From: Herbinix sp.
Lineage (GTDB): Bacteria; Bacillota; Clostridia; Lachnospirales; Lachnospiraceae
Direction of reading: 5' to 3'
Length of the DNA stretch: 64,000 nt
Assembly: GCA_029240245.1 (NCBI GenBank)
Contig: JARBTJ010000015.1
Span: 1 to 64,000, forward strand
The notes below the pieces were generated by a model. It did no database searches and was not told where the DNA came from. It saw nothing but the letters and a program-made list of their open reading frames with translations. Below are positions 44,493-53,986 of the stretch, piece after piece. The first letter of the stretch is position 1; each line of letters opens with the position of its first letter. Both the position numbers and the translations under genes were made by a program.

Positions 44493-44622
44493 TTGAGCTT
44501 TCGTGTACCTTATGCGGTGGAGGCCTATCCGGAGGGTGATAAACGCCATCTACAGAATAGAATCAAACGGTAAGAAAATCAGCCGTGGAGATGCAGGTAA
44601 TCGTGTGACTGTCAGTTTTTAA
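44493..44622 (+). pseudogene. remnant of a six-hairpin-type glycosidase gene
   Basis: Two short in-frame pieces in different frames: SFRVPYAVEAYPEGDKRHL (from 44493, stop 44571) and, from 44542, NAIYRIESNGKKISRGDAGN ending RVTVSF with a stop at 44620. Both read like conserved parts of a glycosidase: the first of the YxMEAYPEGxxRHLS block, the second of a beta-sandwich C-terminus. Probably all that is left after internal deletions of a gene once following GH95. The family link is from memory and uncertain. Confidence 0.35.
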
Positions 44623-44642
44623 TGCAGGATGGAGGTAATGGT

Positions 44643-45323
44643 TTGCTGGAGGAAATATTAAATTTAAATATTTTAACTACCTGTTTACGTCTGGTATTGG
44701 CTCTTCTATGCGGGGGTGTCCTGGGCTTTGAGCGTGGCAGGAAAAAACGGCCGGCAGGGTTTCGTACCTATATGCTGGTTTGCCTGGGAGCAGCGCTGGT
44801 TATGATGACGAATGAATTCATCTGTGAAAAATATGAATTCGGAGACCCTGCTCGAATGGCTGCACAGGTAATCAGCGGTATCGGTTTTCTTGGAGCAGGT
44901 ACCATCATTGTCACCGGTCATAACCGGGTAAAGGGATTAACTACAGCAGCAGGACTATGGGCGGCTGCCTGTATAGGGTTGGCAATCGGAATTGGCTATT
45001 ACAGTGGAGCATTGATTGGCTGTGTTATGATCTTTTTAGCGATGGCTGCTCTGCATAATGTAGATGAACGGGTTATGTCGGTTACAAAGGTTTTGAATAT
45101 TTATATTGAGTTTGAAAAGTTATCGAATATCGGCCGTTTTATTGATTTTATCAAACAACGTGATATTAAGGTAAGTGATATAGAAATCGTACGATCCAAT
45201 GCGGTGAATGAGGTGGGGGTGGCTGCTTTAATTACTTTGAAGCTGCCGAAAAAGCAGGCGCATTCGTCGATTATGACATTGCTTAATAATGCCGAAGGGG
45301 TTAATTTTATTGAGGAAATCTGA
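44643..45323 (+). CDS. MgtC/SapB-family membrane protein
   Basis: About 226 residues. I chose TTG 44643 because GGAGG lies 7 nt upstream; an in-frame ATG at 44622 would have no site. MgtC core: LALLCGGVLGFERGRKKRPAG, RTYMLVCLGAALVM, ISGIGFLGAGTII and LTTAAGLWAAACIGLAIG form the first four or five helices with the conserved Arg/Glu/Asp. A cytosolic ACT-like C-terminus follows (about 140-226). MgtC proteins modulate ATP synthase or potassium and acid tolerance. Unrelated in function to the neighbouring glycosidases. Confidence 0.92.
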   Translation: MLEEILNLNILTTCLRLVLALLCGGVLGFERGRKKRPAGFRTYMLVCLGAALVMMTNEFICEKYEFGDPARMAAQVISGIGFLGAGTIIVTGHNRVKGLTTAAGLWAAACIGLAIGIGYYSGALIGCVMIFLAMAALHNVDERVMSVTKVLNIYIEFEKLSNIGRFIDFIKQRDIKVSDIEIVRSNAVNEVGVAALITLKLPKKQAHSSIMTLLNNAEGVNFIEEI

Positions 45324-45440
45324 TCGGCGTAAATCGGATAAACCGAAATCGAATACAAATTTCATACGGGGAATGAAAGGGAAATTTATTCAGGGAATTA
45401 ATAAAAGTGATTTACACAGAAATTTATGAAGAGATGATAC

Positions 45441-45670
45441 AGGAAATTAATCAGGAAATTAATCTGGAAAATAATCAAGAAAATTGTCAAGAAAATAATC
45501 AAGAAAATAATCAGGAAATGATCCAAGAAATGATCTAAGAAATTAATCAGGAAATTAATCAGGAAATTAATCAGGAAATTAATCAGGAAATTGATCAGGA
45601 AATTAATCAGGAAATTAATCAAAAAATTATCCATGAAATTATCCAAAAAATTAATCAAGAAATTGATAAA
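45441..45670. repeat. 12-bp minisatellite, about 19 units
   Basis: Head-to-tail units of consensus AGGAAATTAATC; the central run of seven is nearly exact and the flanks diverge (AAGAAAATAATC, AAGAAATGATCC). On the plus strand the frame from GTG 45407 to TGA 45701 encodes (Glu-Ile-Asn-Gln)n but has one internal TAA at 45536. On the minus strand it encodes (Asn-Phe-Leu-Ile)n without a stop. Neither frame has a convincing ribosome site, so this is treated as a repeat, not a gene. Confidence 0.85.
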
Positions 45671-45773
45671 GGAAATTTGCATAGGAATAGAATAAGAAAT
45701 TGATGAAGTAATTTAATACAAAGAATTATTACAGGTATTTAATGCCGGGGAATTTATAAATAAAAGATCAAAA

Positions 45774-45818
45774 ATTACGAAAGAGGTATCATGTAATGTG
45801 AGATACCTCTTTCGTAAT
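45774..45818 (-). terminator. terminator of iolG
   Basis: A perfect stem of ATTACGAAAGAGGTATC with GATACCTCTTTCGTAAT. On the minus strand TTTTGATC follows directly. It is symmetric enough to serve the plus strand too. Confidence 0.8.
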
Positions 45819-45852
45819 AATTTAAGAAAATTAATATTTTTGGGCATTAGGT

Positions 45853-45881
45853 AAGGGTACCTTAAAATTACAGGTACCCTT
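45853..45881. terminator. second hairpin between MgtC and iolG
   Basis: AAGGGTACCT pairs perfectly with AGGTACCCTT around TAAAATTAC. No clear T-tract on either strand, so a weak terminator or mRNA 3'-end structure. Confidence 0.45.
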
Positions 45882-45941
45882 TATTAGGGGAATATAGGAG
45901 ATGAACGCTAATAAATGTAGTGCTATAATGGGAGAATTCTC

Positions 45942-46955
45942 TTAAAATGCAATCTCGGATAGTAATACCGGGCGACCCTCATCAAGAGATTTTTTTGCTG
46001 CCTTTGCAATCAGGACAGGCTGTAGACCATCATTGATATTTACCGGAACCTCAGTATTTTTTATGATTGCTTGAACGAATAAGGAAACCTCTTTGGAGAA
46101 GGAAGCCATATAACGCTCTAAGAAGAAGTATAAAGGTTTTTCACCGGTAACACCCTCGGAGGTACTGATAACAGCTGTGGAGCTGGCATCGTTCGTTACA
46201 GCAACCTGGCCTTTGGAGCCGAAAACCTCGGCACGCTGATCGTAACCGTAGTCTGCTTTACGTGAATTGTCAATTACAGCGAGTGCGCCGTTAGCAAGCT
46301 TCATAGTAATGATCGCAGTATCAACATCACCGGCGTCTTTAATAGCAGGATTTACTAAACAGGTACCGTTTGCATAAACCTCGACAACATCACTTGCGGT
46401 AAGGTAACGAACCATATCAAAATCATGAATGGTCATGTCTAAGAACATGCCGCCGGAAACCTTAACATATTCAATCGGAGGAGCAGCAGGATCTCTCGAA
46501 GTAATCTTAACGATATGAACATCACCGACTTTACCAGCTGCTACAGCATTATGAACTGCTTCAAAGTTATGATCGAAACGACGGTTGAAACCAACCTGGA
46601 ATTTTACATTTGAACCCTTTAAAGCCTCCATAACCTCTTTGATTTTAGCTAAATCTTGAGAAATAGGTTTTTCACAGAATACATGTTTGTTCGCCTTAAT
46701 AGCTTCAATAGAAATATCAGCGTGTGTATCTGTGGAAGAGCAAATTAAAACCGCATCAATGCTGTCGTCTTTTAATATTTCTTTATAATCATGGTATACT
46801 TTGTTAATTCCTAAGTTGTTAGCCCAAGAAGTAGTAGCTTCATTCATTAAGGGATCTGCGATGGCAGCCACTTGAGCGTCTTTGATATGATATGTAATAC
46901 TTTCAGCATGAACTTTGCCGATTCTTCCTGCCCCGATAATACCGATATTTAACAT
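45942..46955 (-). CDS. iolG: myo-inositol 2-dehydrogenase
   Basis: 337 residues, NAD-dependent oxidation of myo-inositol to 2-keto-myo-inositol (scyllo-inosose), the first step of inositol catabolism. Rossmann GIIGAGRIGKVH (5-16), catalytic Lys96 in CEKPIS, and the GFNRRFD and MTIHDFDMVRYL blocks with Asp/His of the active site. Family length is 330-345. Divergent from iolR, with a strong promoter (47008-47036) in the gap. It may have relaxed specificity (scyllo-inositol), but its setting in a full iol cluster supports iolG. Confidence 0.92.
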   Translation of the reverse strand: MLNIGIIGAGRIGKVHAESITYHIKDAQVAAIADPLMNEATTSWANNLGINKVYHDYKEILKDDSIDAVLICSSTDTHADISIEAIKANKHVFCEKPISQDLAKIKEVMEALKGSNVKFQVGFNRRFDHNFEAVHNAVAAGKVGDVHIVKITSRDPAAPPIEYVKVSGGMFLDMTIHDFDMVRYLTASDVVEVYANGTCLVNPAIKDAGDVDTAIITMKLANGALAVIDNSRKADYGYDQRAEVFGSKGQVAVTNDASSTAVISTSEGVTGEKPLYFFLERYMASFSKEVSLFVQAIIKNTEVPVNINDGLQPVLIAKAAKKSLDEGRPVLLSEIAF

Positions 46956-47007
46956 AATTTTGATATCCTTTCGTTATTATATAGTATATTTTTATTAGAT
47001 TGATAGG

Positions 47008-47036
47008 ATTATAACATGTTTATCTAGCAATTTCAA
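47008..47036 (-). promoter_or_regulatory. promoter of iolG
   Basis: Minus strand TTGAAA (47036-47031), 17 bp, TATAAT (47013-47008) with TG one base before. A GTTAACAAAAAT element (47042-47053) lies just upstream of the -35 and resembles the TTTTAACAAAAAG element before iolJ. Confidence 0.75.
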
Positions 47037-47087
47037 TAAGAGTTAACAAAAATATATGCATAATTTAATAAATAATTCGAATGTGTA

Positions 47088-47115
47088 TTGATTTTTCGTT
47101 GGATTATGGTACTAT
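47088..47115 (+). promoter_or_regulatory. promoter of iolR
   Basis: TTGATT (47088-47093), 16 bp, TACTAT (47110-47115). About 65 bp before the iolR start. Confidence 0.6.
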
Positions 47116-47180
47116 AGTTGTATAGTGTTATCAGTTTGGATGACTACCTGTTATTATTAATGTAAATGGAGGAAGCTTTC

Positions 47181-47957
47181 GTGGGAATGAAATCATATCG
47201 GATCAAGGAAATGGAACAATTTATTTTGGAGCACGATATCGTATCCATGGAAGAATTACGTGATACTTTTCATATATCCATGAATACTGTTCGTCTAGAT
47301 GTCGCACAGCTTGTCAGTAAAGGGGCAATCCGGAAGGTCTACGGAGGCGTATGCAGTATTCAGAAGGAAAATTTAGTTCCCTTTAATGAAAGACAATTAA
47401 AGAATACACAAGCCAAGAGAGCGGTTGGAAAAGCAGCGGCAGCTTTGGTTGAAGATGGTGATATTATTTACATAGATTCCGGTACAACAACCATGAATAT
47501 GATGGATTACCTCGGTGAATGCACGAATGTAATCGTACTTACGAACAACCTGGATGCGATTAACCGTGCATTGCCATTGCCGAATATTAATGTTATATGC
47601 CTTCCTGGAACCCTAGAGCGGAAAACGAATTCCTTTGTTTCTGCTGATACTGTGCGAACCTTGGAAAAATACAATATAAAGAAAGCATTTATGGCTTCCT
47701 CCGGCATTGCTGACAGTGGGATTGTAACAAACTCCTCCCCGTTGGAATATGAGATCAAGAAGGCTGCACTTACAAGCAGTAAGGAGGTATATCTCTTAAT
47801 TGACTCTACCAAATATGGAAAAAGTGCATTGCTTACCTATGCCAATATTGTAGAGATGAGTAAAGTTATCGTTGATGATAGAGCTGATACGGGACTGGTT
47901 TCACTTTGTGAAAGAAACAATGTTGAGATTATTCTTGCGAAAACCTCGGATCTTTAG
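47181..47957 (+). CDS. iolR: DeoR-family regulator of inositol catabolism (IolR-like)
   Basis: About 258 residues from GTG 47181, chosen because TGGAGG lies 8 nt upstream; an in-frame ATG at 47166 overlaps the ribosome site. N-terminal DeoR helix-turn-helix (YRIKEMEQFILEHDIVSMEELRDTFHIS, then MNTVRLDVAQLVSKGAIRKVYGG). The C-terminal DeoR sensor has IYIDSGTTTMNMMDYL and the ELKKAALxSSKEVYLLIDSTKYG block that binds a phosphorylated intermediate, by analogy 2-deoxy-5-keto-gluconate 6-phosphate. Divergent from iolG and upstream of iolJCBDEA, so probably their repressor. Confidence 0.88.
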   Translation: MGMKSYRIKEMEQFILEHDIVSMEELRDTFHISMNTVRLDVAQLVSKGAIRKVYGGVCSIQKENLVPFNERQLKNTQAKRAVGKAAAALVEDGDIIYIDSGTTTMNMMDYLGECTNVIVLTNNLDAINRALPLPNINVICLPGTLERKTNSFVSADTVRTLEKYNIKKAFMASSGIADSGIVTNSSPLEYEIKKAALTSSKEVYLLIDSTKYGKSALLTYANIVEMSKVIVDDRADTGLVSLCERNNVEIILAKTSDL

Positions 47958-47991
47958 GTACACAAAGCCTTTCCTAATAAAAATCAAGAAG

Positions 47992-48039
47992 CTCCCCTGA
48001 CAACCTGACGGTTTTTCGTTTGTGCGTCAGGGGAGTTTT
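47992..48039 (+). terminator. terminator of iolR
   Basis: CTCCCCTGAC pairs perfectly with GTCAGGGGAG, followed by TTTT. Confidence 0.85.
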
Positions 48040-48214
48040 CGTTTGCCTTTATATTAGGCCTGTAGTATAAAGAGCGTTTAGCTGCTTACATGAGATGAAG
48101 AATCAGGTGCGACATAAACTAAGAAAAGGAAACAATAGTAAAAGAAGATGAGTAATAGTGACCAGAAGTATTTGACTTAAAGTGATATTTATGTTAAGTT
48201 ATTGTTAAAAGATG

Positions 48215-48250
48215 AATAAGTTTTAAATAAGTTTTAACAAAAAGTTAACT
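48215..48250 (+). promoter_or_regulatory. candidate IolR operator region before iolJ
   Basis: Two perfect 11-bp direct repeats AATAAGTTTTA (48215-48225 and 48226-48236) run into ACAAAAAGTTAAC, which contains the TTAACAAAAA-like element also present at 47042-47053 in the iolG/iolR gap. The region lies 35-70 bp before the iolJ start. Assignment to IolR is inference. Confidence 0.45.
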
Positions 48251-48284
48251 AGTCTATTGTTAATGATGAAAGGTGAGTGTTTGA

Positions 48285-49175
48285 GTGCCATTAATTAATA
48301 TGAAGTCTCTTTTAGAAGGAGCTGTTCAAGAAAATTATGCCGTTGGTGCTTTCAATGTTGCGAATATGGAGATGATTTTAGGAGCTGTCAGAGCGGCAGA
48401 AGAAACGAATTCTCCGATAATTTTACAGATAGCACAGGTACGGCTTCCCTACTCACCACTTGATATCATTGGTCCGATGATGATTGCCGCAGCCAAGAAG
48501 GCAACCGTTCCGATTGCTGTACATTTTGACCATGGTAAAGATAGTTCGGTCATCATGCAAGCTTTGAAGCTTGGCTTCACCTCGGTCATGATTGATGCGT
48601 CTCATCTTCCCATTGAGGAAAATATTGAGATTGTACATAAAGTAAAGGCGATGGCTGATGAGTACGGTGCTTCCATAGAAGCAGAGGTTGGTCAGATCGG
48701 TGGAAGTGAAGGGGGTACAGAGGATAACGGAATGTTTTATTCGAATCCGTTGGAGGTAAAAAGGCTCTATGATAGTACAAAGGTTGATGCAATCGCTCTT
48801 TCCATCGGAAATGCCCATGGGTTATATAAAATGGAGCCGAAACTTAAGTTTGATCTGCTTACGGAAACGACACGACTTGTGGAGGTACCATTGGTATTGC
48901 ATGGCGGTACGGGTATTTGTGATGAGGATTTTAAGCACAGTATTGCACTTGGAATCCGGAAGATCAATATAGCAACAGCAAATTTCCTCGCAGTTGAAGA
49001 GGAAGCAAGAAAATATTGCAGCGGTGAAAAAAGGGATTATTTTAAACTTAGTTCCGAAATGGAAGCAGGTATGTATCAAAATGTTGTTAAGCATATCCGG
49101 GTTTTTGGCAGCAGTGGTAAAGCAGGCAGCCGGGCTACCGATGAAAAATTAGAGATGGCTTGCCACAATGCTTAG
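48285..49175 (+). CDS. iolJ: 6-phospho-5-dehydro-2-deoxy-D-gluconate aldolase
   Basis: 296 residues, class II (zinc) fructose-bisphosphate aldolase family. In the iol pathway it splits 2-deoxy-5-keto-gluconate 6-phosphate to DHAP and malonate semialdehyde. Zinc ligand His83 in FDHGKD, EAEVGQIGG, DAIALSIGNAHG with a second zinc His, LVLHGGTGI with the third, and KINIATANFLA for phosphate binding. It starts at GTG with AAAGGTGAG 7 nt upstream. First gene of a six-gene plus-strand operon. A general FBA cannot be ruled out from sequence alone, but the position argues for IolJ. Confidence 0.9.
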   Translation: MPLINMKSLLEGAVQENYAVGAFNVANMEMILGAVRAAEETNSPIILQIAQVRLPYSPLDIIGPMMIAAAKKATVPIAVHFDHGKDSSVIMQALKLGFTSVMIDASHLPIEENIEIVHKVKAMADEYGASIEAEVGQIGGSEGGTEDNGMFYSNPLEVKRLYDSTKVDAIALSIGNAHGLYKMEPKLKFDLLTETTRLVEVPLVLHGGTGICDEDFKHSIALGIRKINIATANFLAVEEEARKYCSGEKRDYFKLSSEMEAGMYQNVVKHIRVFGSSGKAGSRATDEKLEMACHNA

Positions 49176-49207
49176 TCGGCAGCCAGGAAGAAAGGTGCAG
49201 GTAAACA

Positions 49208-50224
49208 ATGTCATATATAAAATTTGAAGAGGATAGACCCCTTGATATTATACCAATCGGAAGAGTAGCCATTGATTTTAATCCGGTTGATTATTACAAA
49301 CCACTTTCGGAAAGTACCACCTTTAAGAAATACCTGGGAGGGTCACCGGCTAATATAGCAGTAGGAATGGCGAGACTGGGAAGAAAGGTTGGATTTATTG
49401 CCAGAGTATCGGACGATCAGTTTGGAGAGTTCGTAGTGAATTACTTTGATAAGGAAGGAATTGATATCAGCCAGATCAAACGTTGCACAAACGGAGAAAA
49501 ATTAGGGCTTACCTTTACTGAAATATTAAGTGAGACACAAAGTAGTATATTAATGTATCGGGACGGTGTAGCGGATCTACAGCTTGACGTTGACGATATT
49601 GATGAAGAATACATAAAGAAATCGAAAGCAATATTAATCTCAGGAACCGCACTATCTAAAAGTCCCAGCAGGGAAGCCACTCTTAAAGCCTTGGCACTGG
49701 CCAAGAAAAACAACACGGCGGTTATATTTGATATCGACTACCGTCCGTATAGCTGGAAAAATAACGATGAAATAGCAATTTATTATAATGCGGTAGCCAT
49801 GCAGAGCGATATTATCCTTGGCTCCCGGGAGGAATTCGACTTAACACAGAAATTAACCTATCCGAATCAGAAGGATGAAGCTACGGCTGCCTACTGGTAT
49901 GGTTACGGTGCTAAAATTGTTGTCATAAAACATGGAAAAGAAGGCTCAACGGCATATACAAGTGATGGAAATCATTATACAATCAAACCATTTCCGGTGA
50001 AGTTGCTAAAATCCTTCGGTGGTGGGGACGGGTATGCTTCCGCGTTCTTATATGGCTTATTCGAGGGATGGGAAATCATAGATTGTCTGGAATTTGGTAG
50101 TGCCTCCGCAGCACTTTTGGTCGCCAGCCATGCTTGCTCCGAGGATATGCCTTCCGTTCAGAAGGTGAAGAATTTTATTAAGGAAAGTAAAGAAATATAT
50201 GGTGATATGATAGCCAGAGGATAG
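49208..50224 (+). CDS. iolC: 5-dehydro-2-deoxygluconokinase
   Basis: 338 residues, PfkB/ribokinase family. Phosphorylates 2-deoxy-5-keto-D-gluconate at C6. IPIGRVAIDFNP near the N-terminus, the substrate motif YLGGSPANIAVGMARLGRKVG, and the C-terminal catalytic motif FGGGDGYASAFLYG with base Asp274 (usual GAGD reads GGGD). 32 bp after iolJ. The family is recognised by the SPANIAVG signature seen in IolC proteins. Confidence 0.92.
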   Translation: MSYIKFEEDRPLDIIPIGRVAIDFNPVDYYKPLSESTTFKKYLGGSPANIAVGMARLGRKVGFIARVSDDQFGEFVVNYFDKEGIDISQIKRCTNGEKLGLTFTEILSETQSSILMYRDGVADLQLDVDDIDEEYIKKSKAILISGTALSKSPSREATLKALALAKKNNTAVIFDIDYRPYSWKNNDEIAIYYNAVAMQSDIILGSREEFDLTQKLTYPNQKDEATAAYWYGYGAKIVVIKHGKEGSTAYTSDGNHYTIKPFPVKLLKSFGGGDGYASAFLYGLFEGWEIIDCLEFGSASAALLVASHACSEDMPSVQKVKNFIKESKEIYGDMIARG

Positions 50225-50244
50225 GTATATAATGGGAGGTTCTT

Positions 50245-51027
50245 ATGTTTGAGTATTTAGAATTTACTTCTAACGGTAAAAAGGTAATATCCTGCATGGA
50301 TGGTATCAATAAAGATATGCTGATGGATATCACAGCTTACCGTATGAAACAGGGAGAGGTATTGGAATTCATCCAGTCGGATAAGGAAACCGCAATTCTT
50401 CTGTTAGAGGGAAAGATTACTTATCAGTGGCTTGGGTTTACGGAAACGGCAGCAAGAAAGGGTGTATTTTTGGAGCCCCCGTATTGCCTGCATTCCTGCA
50501 AGGGCATTACGATGAAAATAACCGCCATTGAAGATAGCGAGATATTATATCAGTCAACCGAGAACGATAAGCTATTTGAAAGTCATTTTTATAAACCCGA
50601 GGAATGTAAAATTGAACTTATGGGTGAGTCTCAATGGGAGGGTACAGCAAAAAGGGAAGTGCTTACCATATTTGACTACAAGAATGCTCCTTATTCCAAC
50701 ATGGTAATCGGTGAGGTAATCACGAAAGCTGGCCGCTGGTCCAGTTATATTCCTCACAGTCATCCACAACCGGAGGTTTATTATTATAAGTTTGATAAAC
50801 CGCAGGGCTTTGGAGCAGCCTTTATCGGAAATAATGTCTATAAGGTGGCAGACGGAAGTGCAGCCTCCATTCCAGGAGGGTTAACGCACCCCCAGACTGC
50901 TGCTCCCGGATATAATATGTATTATTGCTGGATGATTCGCCATCTTCCAAATAATCCCTGGACGACCCGCGACAATGATCCGGCTCATGAATGGTTATTA
51001 AATGAATCGAGGGAGGAAAAACAATGA
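50245..51027 (+). CDS. iolB: 5-deoxy-glucuronate isomerase
   Basis: 260 residues, bicupin family. Converts 5-deoxy-glucuronate to 2-deoxy-5-keto-gluconate. Metal ligands are visible in the C-terminal cupin: [23 protein letters not shown] (His pair and Glu) and a later [17 protein letters not shown] with the third His. The usual C-terminal block HDPAHEWL reads [12 protein letters not shown] overlap with iolD, so the two are translationally coupled. Confidence 0.92.
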   Translation: MFEYLEFTSNGKKVISCMDGINKDMLMDITAYRMKQGEVLEFIQSDKETAILLLEGKITYQWLGFTETAARKGVFLEPPYCLHSCKGITMKITAIEDSEILYQSTENDKLFESHFYKPEECKIELMGESQWEGTAKREVLTIFDYKNAPYSNMVIGEVITKAGRWSSYIPHSHPQPEVYYYKFDKPQGFGAAFIGNNVYKVADGSAASIPGGLTHPQTAAPGYNMYYCWMIRHLPNNPWTTRDNDPAHEWLLNESREEKQ

Positions 51028-52955
51028 ATAGATTAACAATAACGGTAGGTCAGGCATTGGTTAAATTCCTGGATAACCAATATGTCAGCTTTGACGGTAA
51101 GGAAGAGAAATTTGTAGATGGTATTTTCACCATCTTTGGCCACGGTATTGTCTGTGGCCTAGGCCAGGCGCTCGATGAAAATCCTTATGGATTAAATATA
51201 TATCAGGGTCGTAACGAGCAGGGAATGGCCCATGTAGCTGCGGGCTTTGCGAAACAGAGCAATCGCAGAAGAATTATCGCCTGCGCATCCTCCATAGGAC
51301 CGGGTGCTGCAAATATGGTAACAGCAGTTGCAGACGCAACGGCGAATAATGTACCACTTTTAGTATTTACCGGAGATACCTTTTCAACAAGGCAACCAGA
51401 CCCAGTACTTCAACAGATTGAACAGTTTCATGATGCGTCACTGACTACCAGTGATGCGTTCCGTCCCGTATCCCGTTATTGGGACAGAGTAAACCGTCCG
51501 GAGCAGCTCATGAGTGCCATGCTGAATGCGATGCGGGTATTGACCGATTCAGAAAGAACCGGTGGTGTATGCATTACACTTCCGCAGGATGTGCAGGGTG
51601 AGAGCTTTGCTTTTCCGGAGTATTTCTTTGAAAAGCGTGTACACAGAATCAGCAGAACAACACCCGATGAGCTGGAAATTGCGGAAGTACTTAAGCTGGT
51701 AGTGAATAAGAAAAAACCGTTGGTAATTGTGGGCGGTGGCGCAAGATATTCGGAAGCAGGGGATGACATACGGGTCTTCTGTGAAAAATATACGATTCCT
51801 TTTGCGGAGACTCAGTCGGGTAAGAGTGTAATTGCCTCTTCCCATCCGCTCAATCTTGGTGGAGTCGGAGTTACCGGTAACAGCGCAGCAAATTCTATTG
51901 CCTCAGAAGCAGATCTAGTCATTGGTGTCGGAACAAGACTGACCGACTTTACCACCGGATCGAAGGAATTATTCCGAAATCCCAAAGTGGATTTTGTATT
52001 GGTCAATGTATCAAGATTTCATGCGGAGAAGCTAGATGCTTATCCGGTAGTTGCGGATGCGAAAAAGGGTATTCAAGCGTTACAGCTGGGGCTTGAAAAG
52101 GTAGATTATCATTCTGCTTATACGAATGAAATAAAAGATGCAAAATTCCTTTGGAAGAAGGAAATGGATTACCTGACCAATACCGTATTTGATGAAAAAT
52201 ATGAATCCTTAGTAAAAGCAAAGGAACCGGGCGTAGAAGAGGAATTTGTTAAGGCAACGGGCGGTGTCCTTACCCAGACAACAGCAATCGGAATCATCCG
52301 CGGTATTATTGAGGAGGATGCTATCGTGGTAGGAGCCTCCGGAAGCTTGCCGGGAGATTTACAGAGAATGTGGACGACGGATGCAAAGGATTCCTATCAT
52401 ATGGAATACGGATATTCCTGTATGGGATATGAAATAGCAGCTACTCTTGGCGCAAAGCTTGCATTTCCTGATCGGGCCTGCTATTCGATGCTGGGGGATG
52501 GCTCTTTCATGATGCTGCATTCCGAGATTTCCACCGCATTACAGGAGAATAAGAAGATTACAGTATTGCTGTTTGATAATTGTGGTTTCGGTTGCATTAA
52601 CAATCTACAAATGGGTAAAGGTATGGGAAGTCTTGCGACCATGTTCCGGTATCGCTCTGAGGATACGGGCAAACAAAGTGGTAATCTAATCGTTACCGAT
52701 TTTGCTATGATTGCCCGAGGTTATGGCTTGACTGCGTTTACAGCCAAAACTCAGGAGGAGTTAAAGGCAGCCTTAGAAGCAGCGAAGGAGGAAAAAACAT
52801 CCGTCTTAATTGATATCAAGGTATTGCCAAAATCCATGACGGACGGGTACGGCTCCTGGTGGCATGTTGGAATTGGAAATCATGATAAGAATGAAAAGAT
52901 AAAGGCTGCATTTGAAGATAGAATTCAACACTTAGACCATGCACGGCCGTATTAG
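51024..52955 (+). CDS. iolD: 3D-(3,5/4)-trihydroxycyclohexane-1,2-dione acylhydrolase
   Basis: 643 residues, thiamine-diphosphate dependent. Opens the ring of THcHDO to 5-deoxy-glucuronate. N-terminal PYR domain with [18 protein letters not shown] and the catalytic Glu in [17 protein letters not shown]. Central domain (about 200-340). C-terminal PP domain with [20 protein letters not shown], which carries the ThDP/Mg motif GDGS...(N). Full family length. RBS GGGAGG inside the iolB 3' end. Confidence 0.95.
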   Translation: MNRLTITVGQALVKFLDNQYVSFDGKEEKFVDGIFTIFGHGIVCGLGQALDENPYGLNIYQGRNEQGMAHVAAGFAKQSNRRRIIACASSIGPGAANMVTAVADATANNVPLLVFTGDTFSTRQPDPVLQQIEQFHDASLTTSDAFRPVSRYWDRVNRPEQLMSAMLNAMRVLTDSERTGGVCITLPQDVQGESFAFPEYFFEKRVHRISRTTPDELEIAEVLKLVVNKKKPLVIVGGGARYSEAGDDIRVFCEKYTIPFAETQSGKSVIASSHPLNLGGVGVTGNSAANSIASEADLVIGVGTRLTDFTTGSKELFRNPKVDFVLVNVSRFHAEKLDAYPVVADAKKGIQALQLGLEKVDYHSAYTNEIKDAKFLWKKEMDYLTNTVFDEKYESLVKAKEPGVEEEFVKATGGVLTQTTAIGIIRGIIEEDAIVVGASGSLPGDLQRMWTTDAKDSYHMEYGYSCMGYEIAATLGAKLAFPDRACYSMLGDGSFMMLHSEISTALQENKKITVLLFDNCGFGCINNLQMGKGMGSLATMFRYRSEDTGKQSGNLIVTDFAMIARGYGLTAFTAKTQEELKAALEAAKEEKTSVLIDIKVLPKSMTDGYGSWWHVGIGNHDKNEKIKAAFEDRIQHLDHARPY

Positions 52956-53063
52956 AAATGAAATGAAATGCTTCTCCCGATTAGGGAGTTCCTGTGTAAA
53001 GCCCGCAAAAAGACAGGGCGTTTGCCCAGGTAAATAAAAATATCATAGCGGAGGAACGTAACA

Positions 53064-53960
53064 ATGTTGAATAAGGAAAAAATCAAATTAGGTATTGCAC
53101 CGATTGGTTGGACGAACGATGATATGCCTGCACTGGGAGGAGAGAATACCTTCGAACAATGCATCAGTGAAATGGCACTTGCCGGCTTTACCGGGTGCGA
53201 AGTAGGCAACAAATATCCGAAGGACACAGCAGTCTTAAAAGAGGCACTGGACCTAAGAGGAATGAGAATTGCAAGCAAATGGTTCTCCTCCTTCTTAGCA
53301 ACAAAACCCTATGAAGAAACAGAAAAAGAATTTGTGAAAGAACTTGACTACCTGGAAGCACTTGGTGCTGACCGTATCAATGTATCAGAACAAAGCTACT
53401 CGGTACAGGGAAATGAGGAACTATCCATTTTTGATAACAAGGTTTATTTTACAAAGGAAGAATGGGATAAACTTTGCGATGGTTTAAATAAACTCGGAAA
53501 GCTTGCGAAAGCACGTGGTTTTAAAGTATGTTTCCATCATCATATGGGAACCGGAGTTCAGACCGTGGAAGAGACAGAGCGGTTAATGGACAATACCGAT
53601 AAGGAGTATGTGTTCTTATGCTATGATACCGGTCACTTTACCTTCTCCGGTGGAAATCCTGTTTCCATATTACAAAAATATCCCGATCGAATCGGACACG
53701 TACATCTAAAGGATGTTCGTGCAGATGTACTTAAAAAAGCAACGGAAGGAAAATGGTCCTTCTTGAAATCCGTTCGTGAAGGTACCTTTACAGTTCCGGG
53801 AGACGGCTGTGTTGATTTTAAGGCTGTGTTTGCTGAATTAGAGAAAATGGGATACGAAGGCTGGTTATTGGTTGAAGCTGAGCAGGATCCTGCGAAAGCG
53901 AATCCTTTTAAATACGCGAAAATGGCACGCGGGTTCATCAGAGAGAGCATTCAAATCTAA
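53064..53960 (+). CDS. iolE: inosose dehydratase
   Basis: 298 residues, xylose-isomerase-like TIM barrel. Dehydrates 2-keto-myo-inositol to 3D-trihydroxycyclohexane-1,2-dione. Typical opening IKLGIAPIGWTNDDMPALGG, then GFTGCEVGNKYP, CFHHHMGTGVQT, CYDTGHFTFSGG and RIGHVHLKDVR, with the metal ligands Glu/Asp/His, and LLVEAEQDPAKANP at the end. RBS GGAGG. 108 bp after iolD. The unrelated epimerase-like gene at 21601 has the same fold but lacks these blocks. Confidence 0.95.
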   Translation: MLNKEKIKLGIAPIGWTNDDMPALGGENTFEQCISEMALAGFTGCEVGNKYPKDTAVLKEALDLRGMRIASKWFSSFLATKPYEETEKEFVKELDYLEALGADRINVSEQSYSVQGNEELSIFDNKVYFTKEEWDKLCDGLNKLGKLAKARGFKVCFHHHMGTGVQTVEETERLMDNTDKEYVFLCYDTGHFTFSGGNPVSILQKYPDRIGHVHLKDVRADVLKKATEGKWSFLKSVREGTFTVPGDGCVDFKAVFAELEKMGYEGWLLVEAEQDPAKANPFKYAKMARGFIRESIQI

Positions 53961-53986
53961 GTTGCACAAATTCAAAGGAGGGCATT

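Noticed and set aside
45398-45682. 94-codon minus-strand ORF of NFLI repeats
   Set aside because: It is the translation of the 12-bp minisatellite with no ribosome site; its composition is dictated by the repeat.
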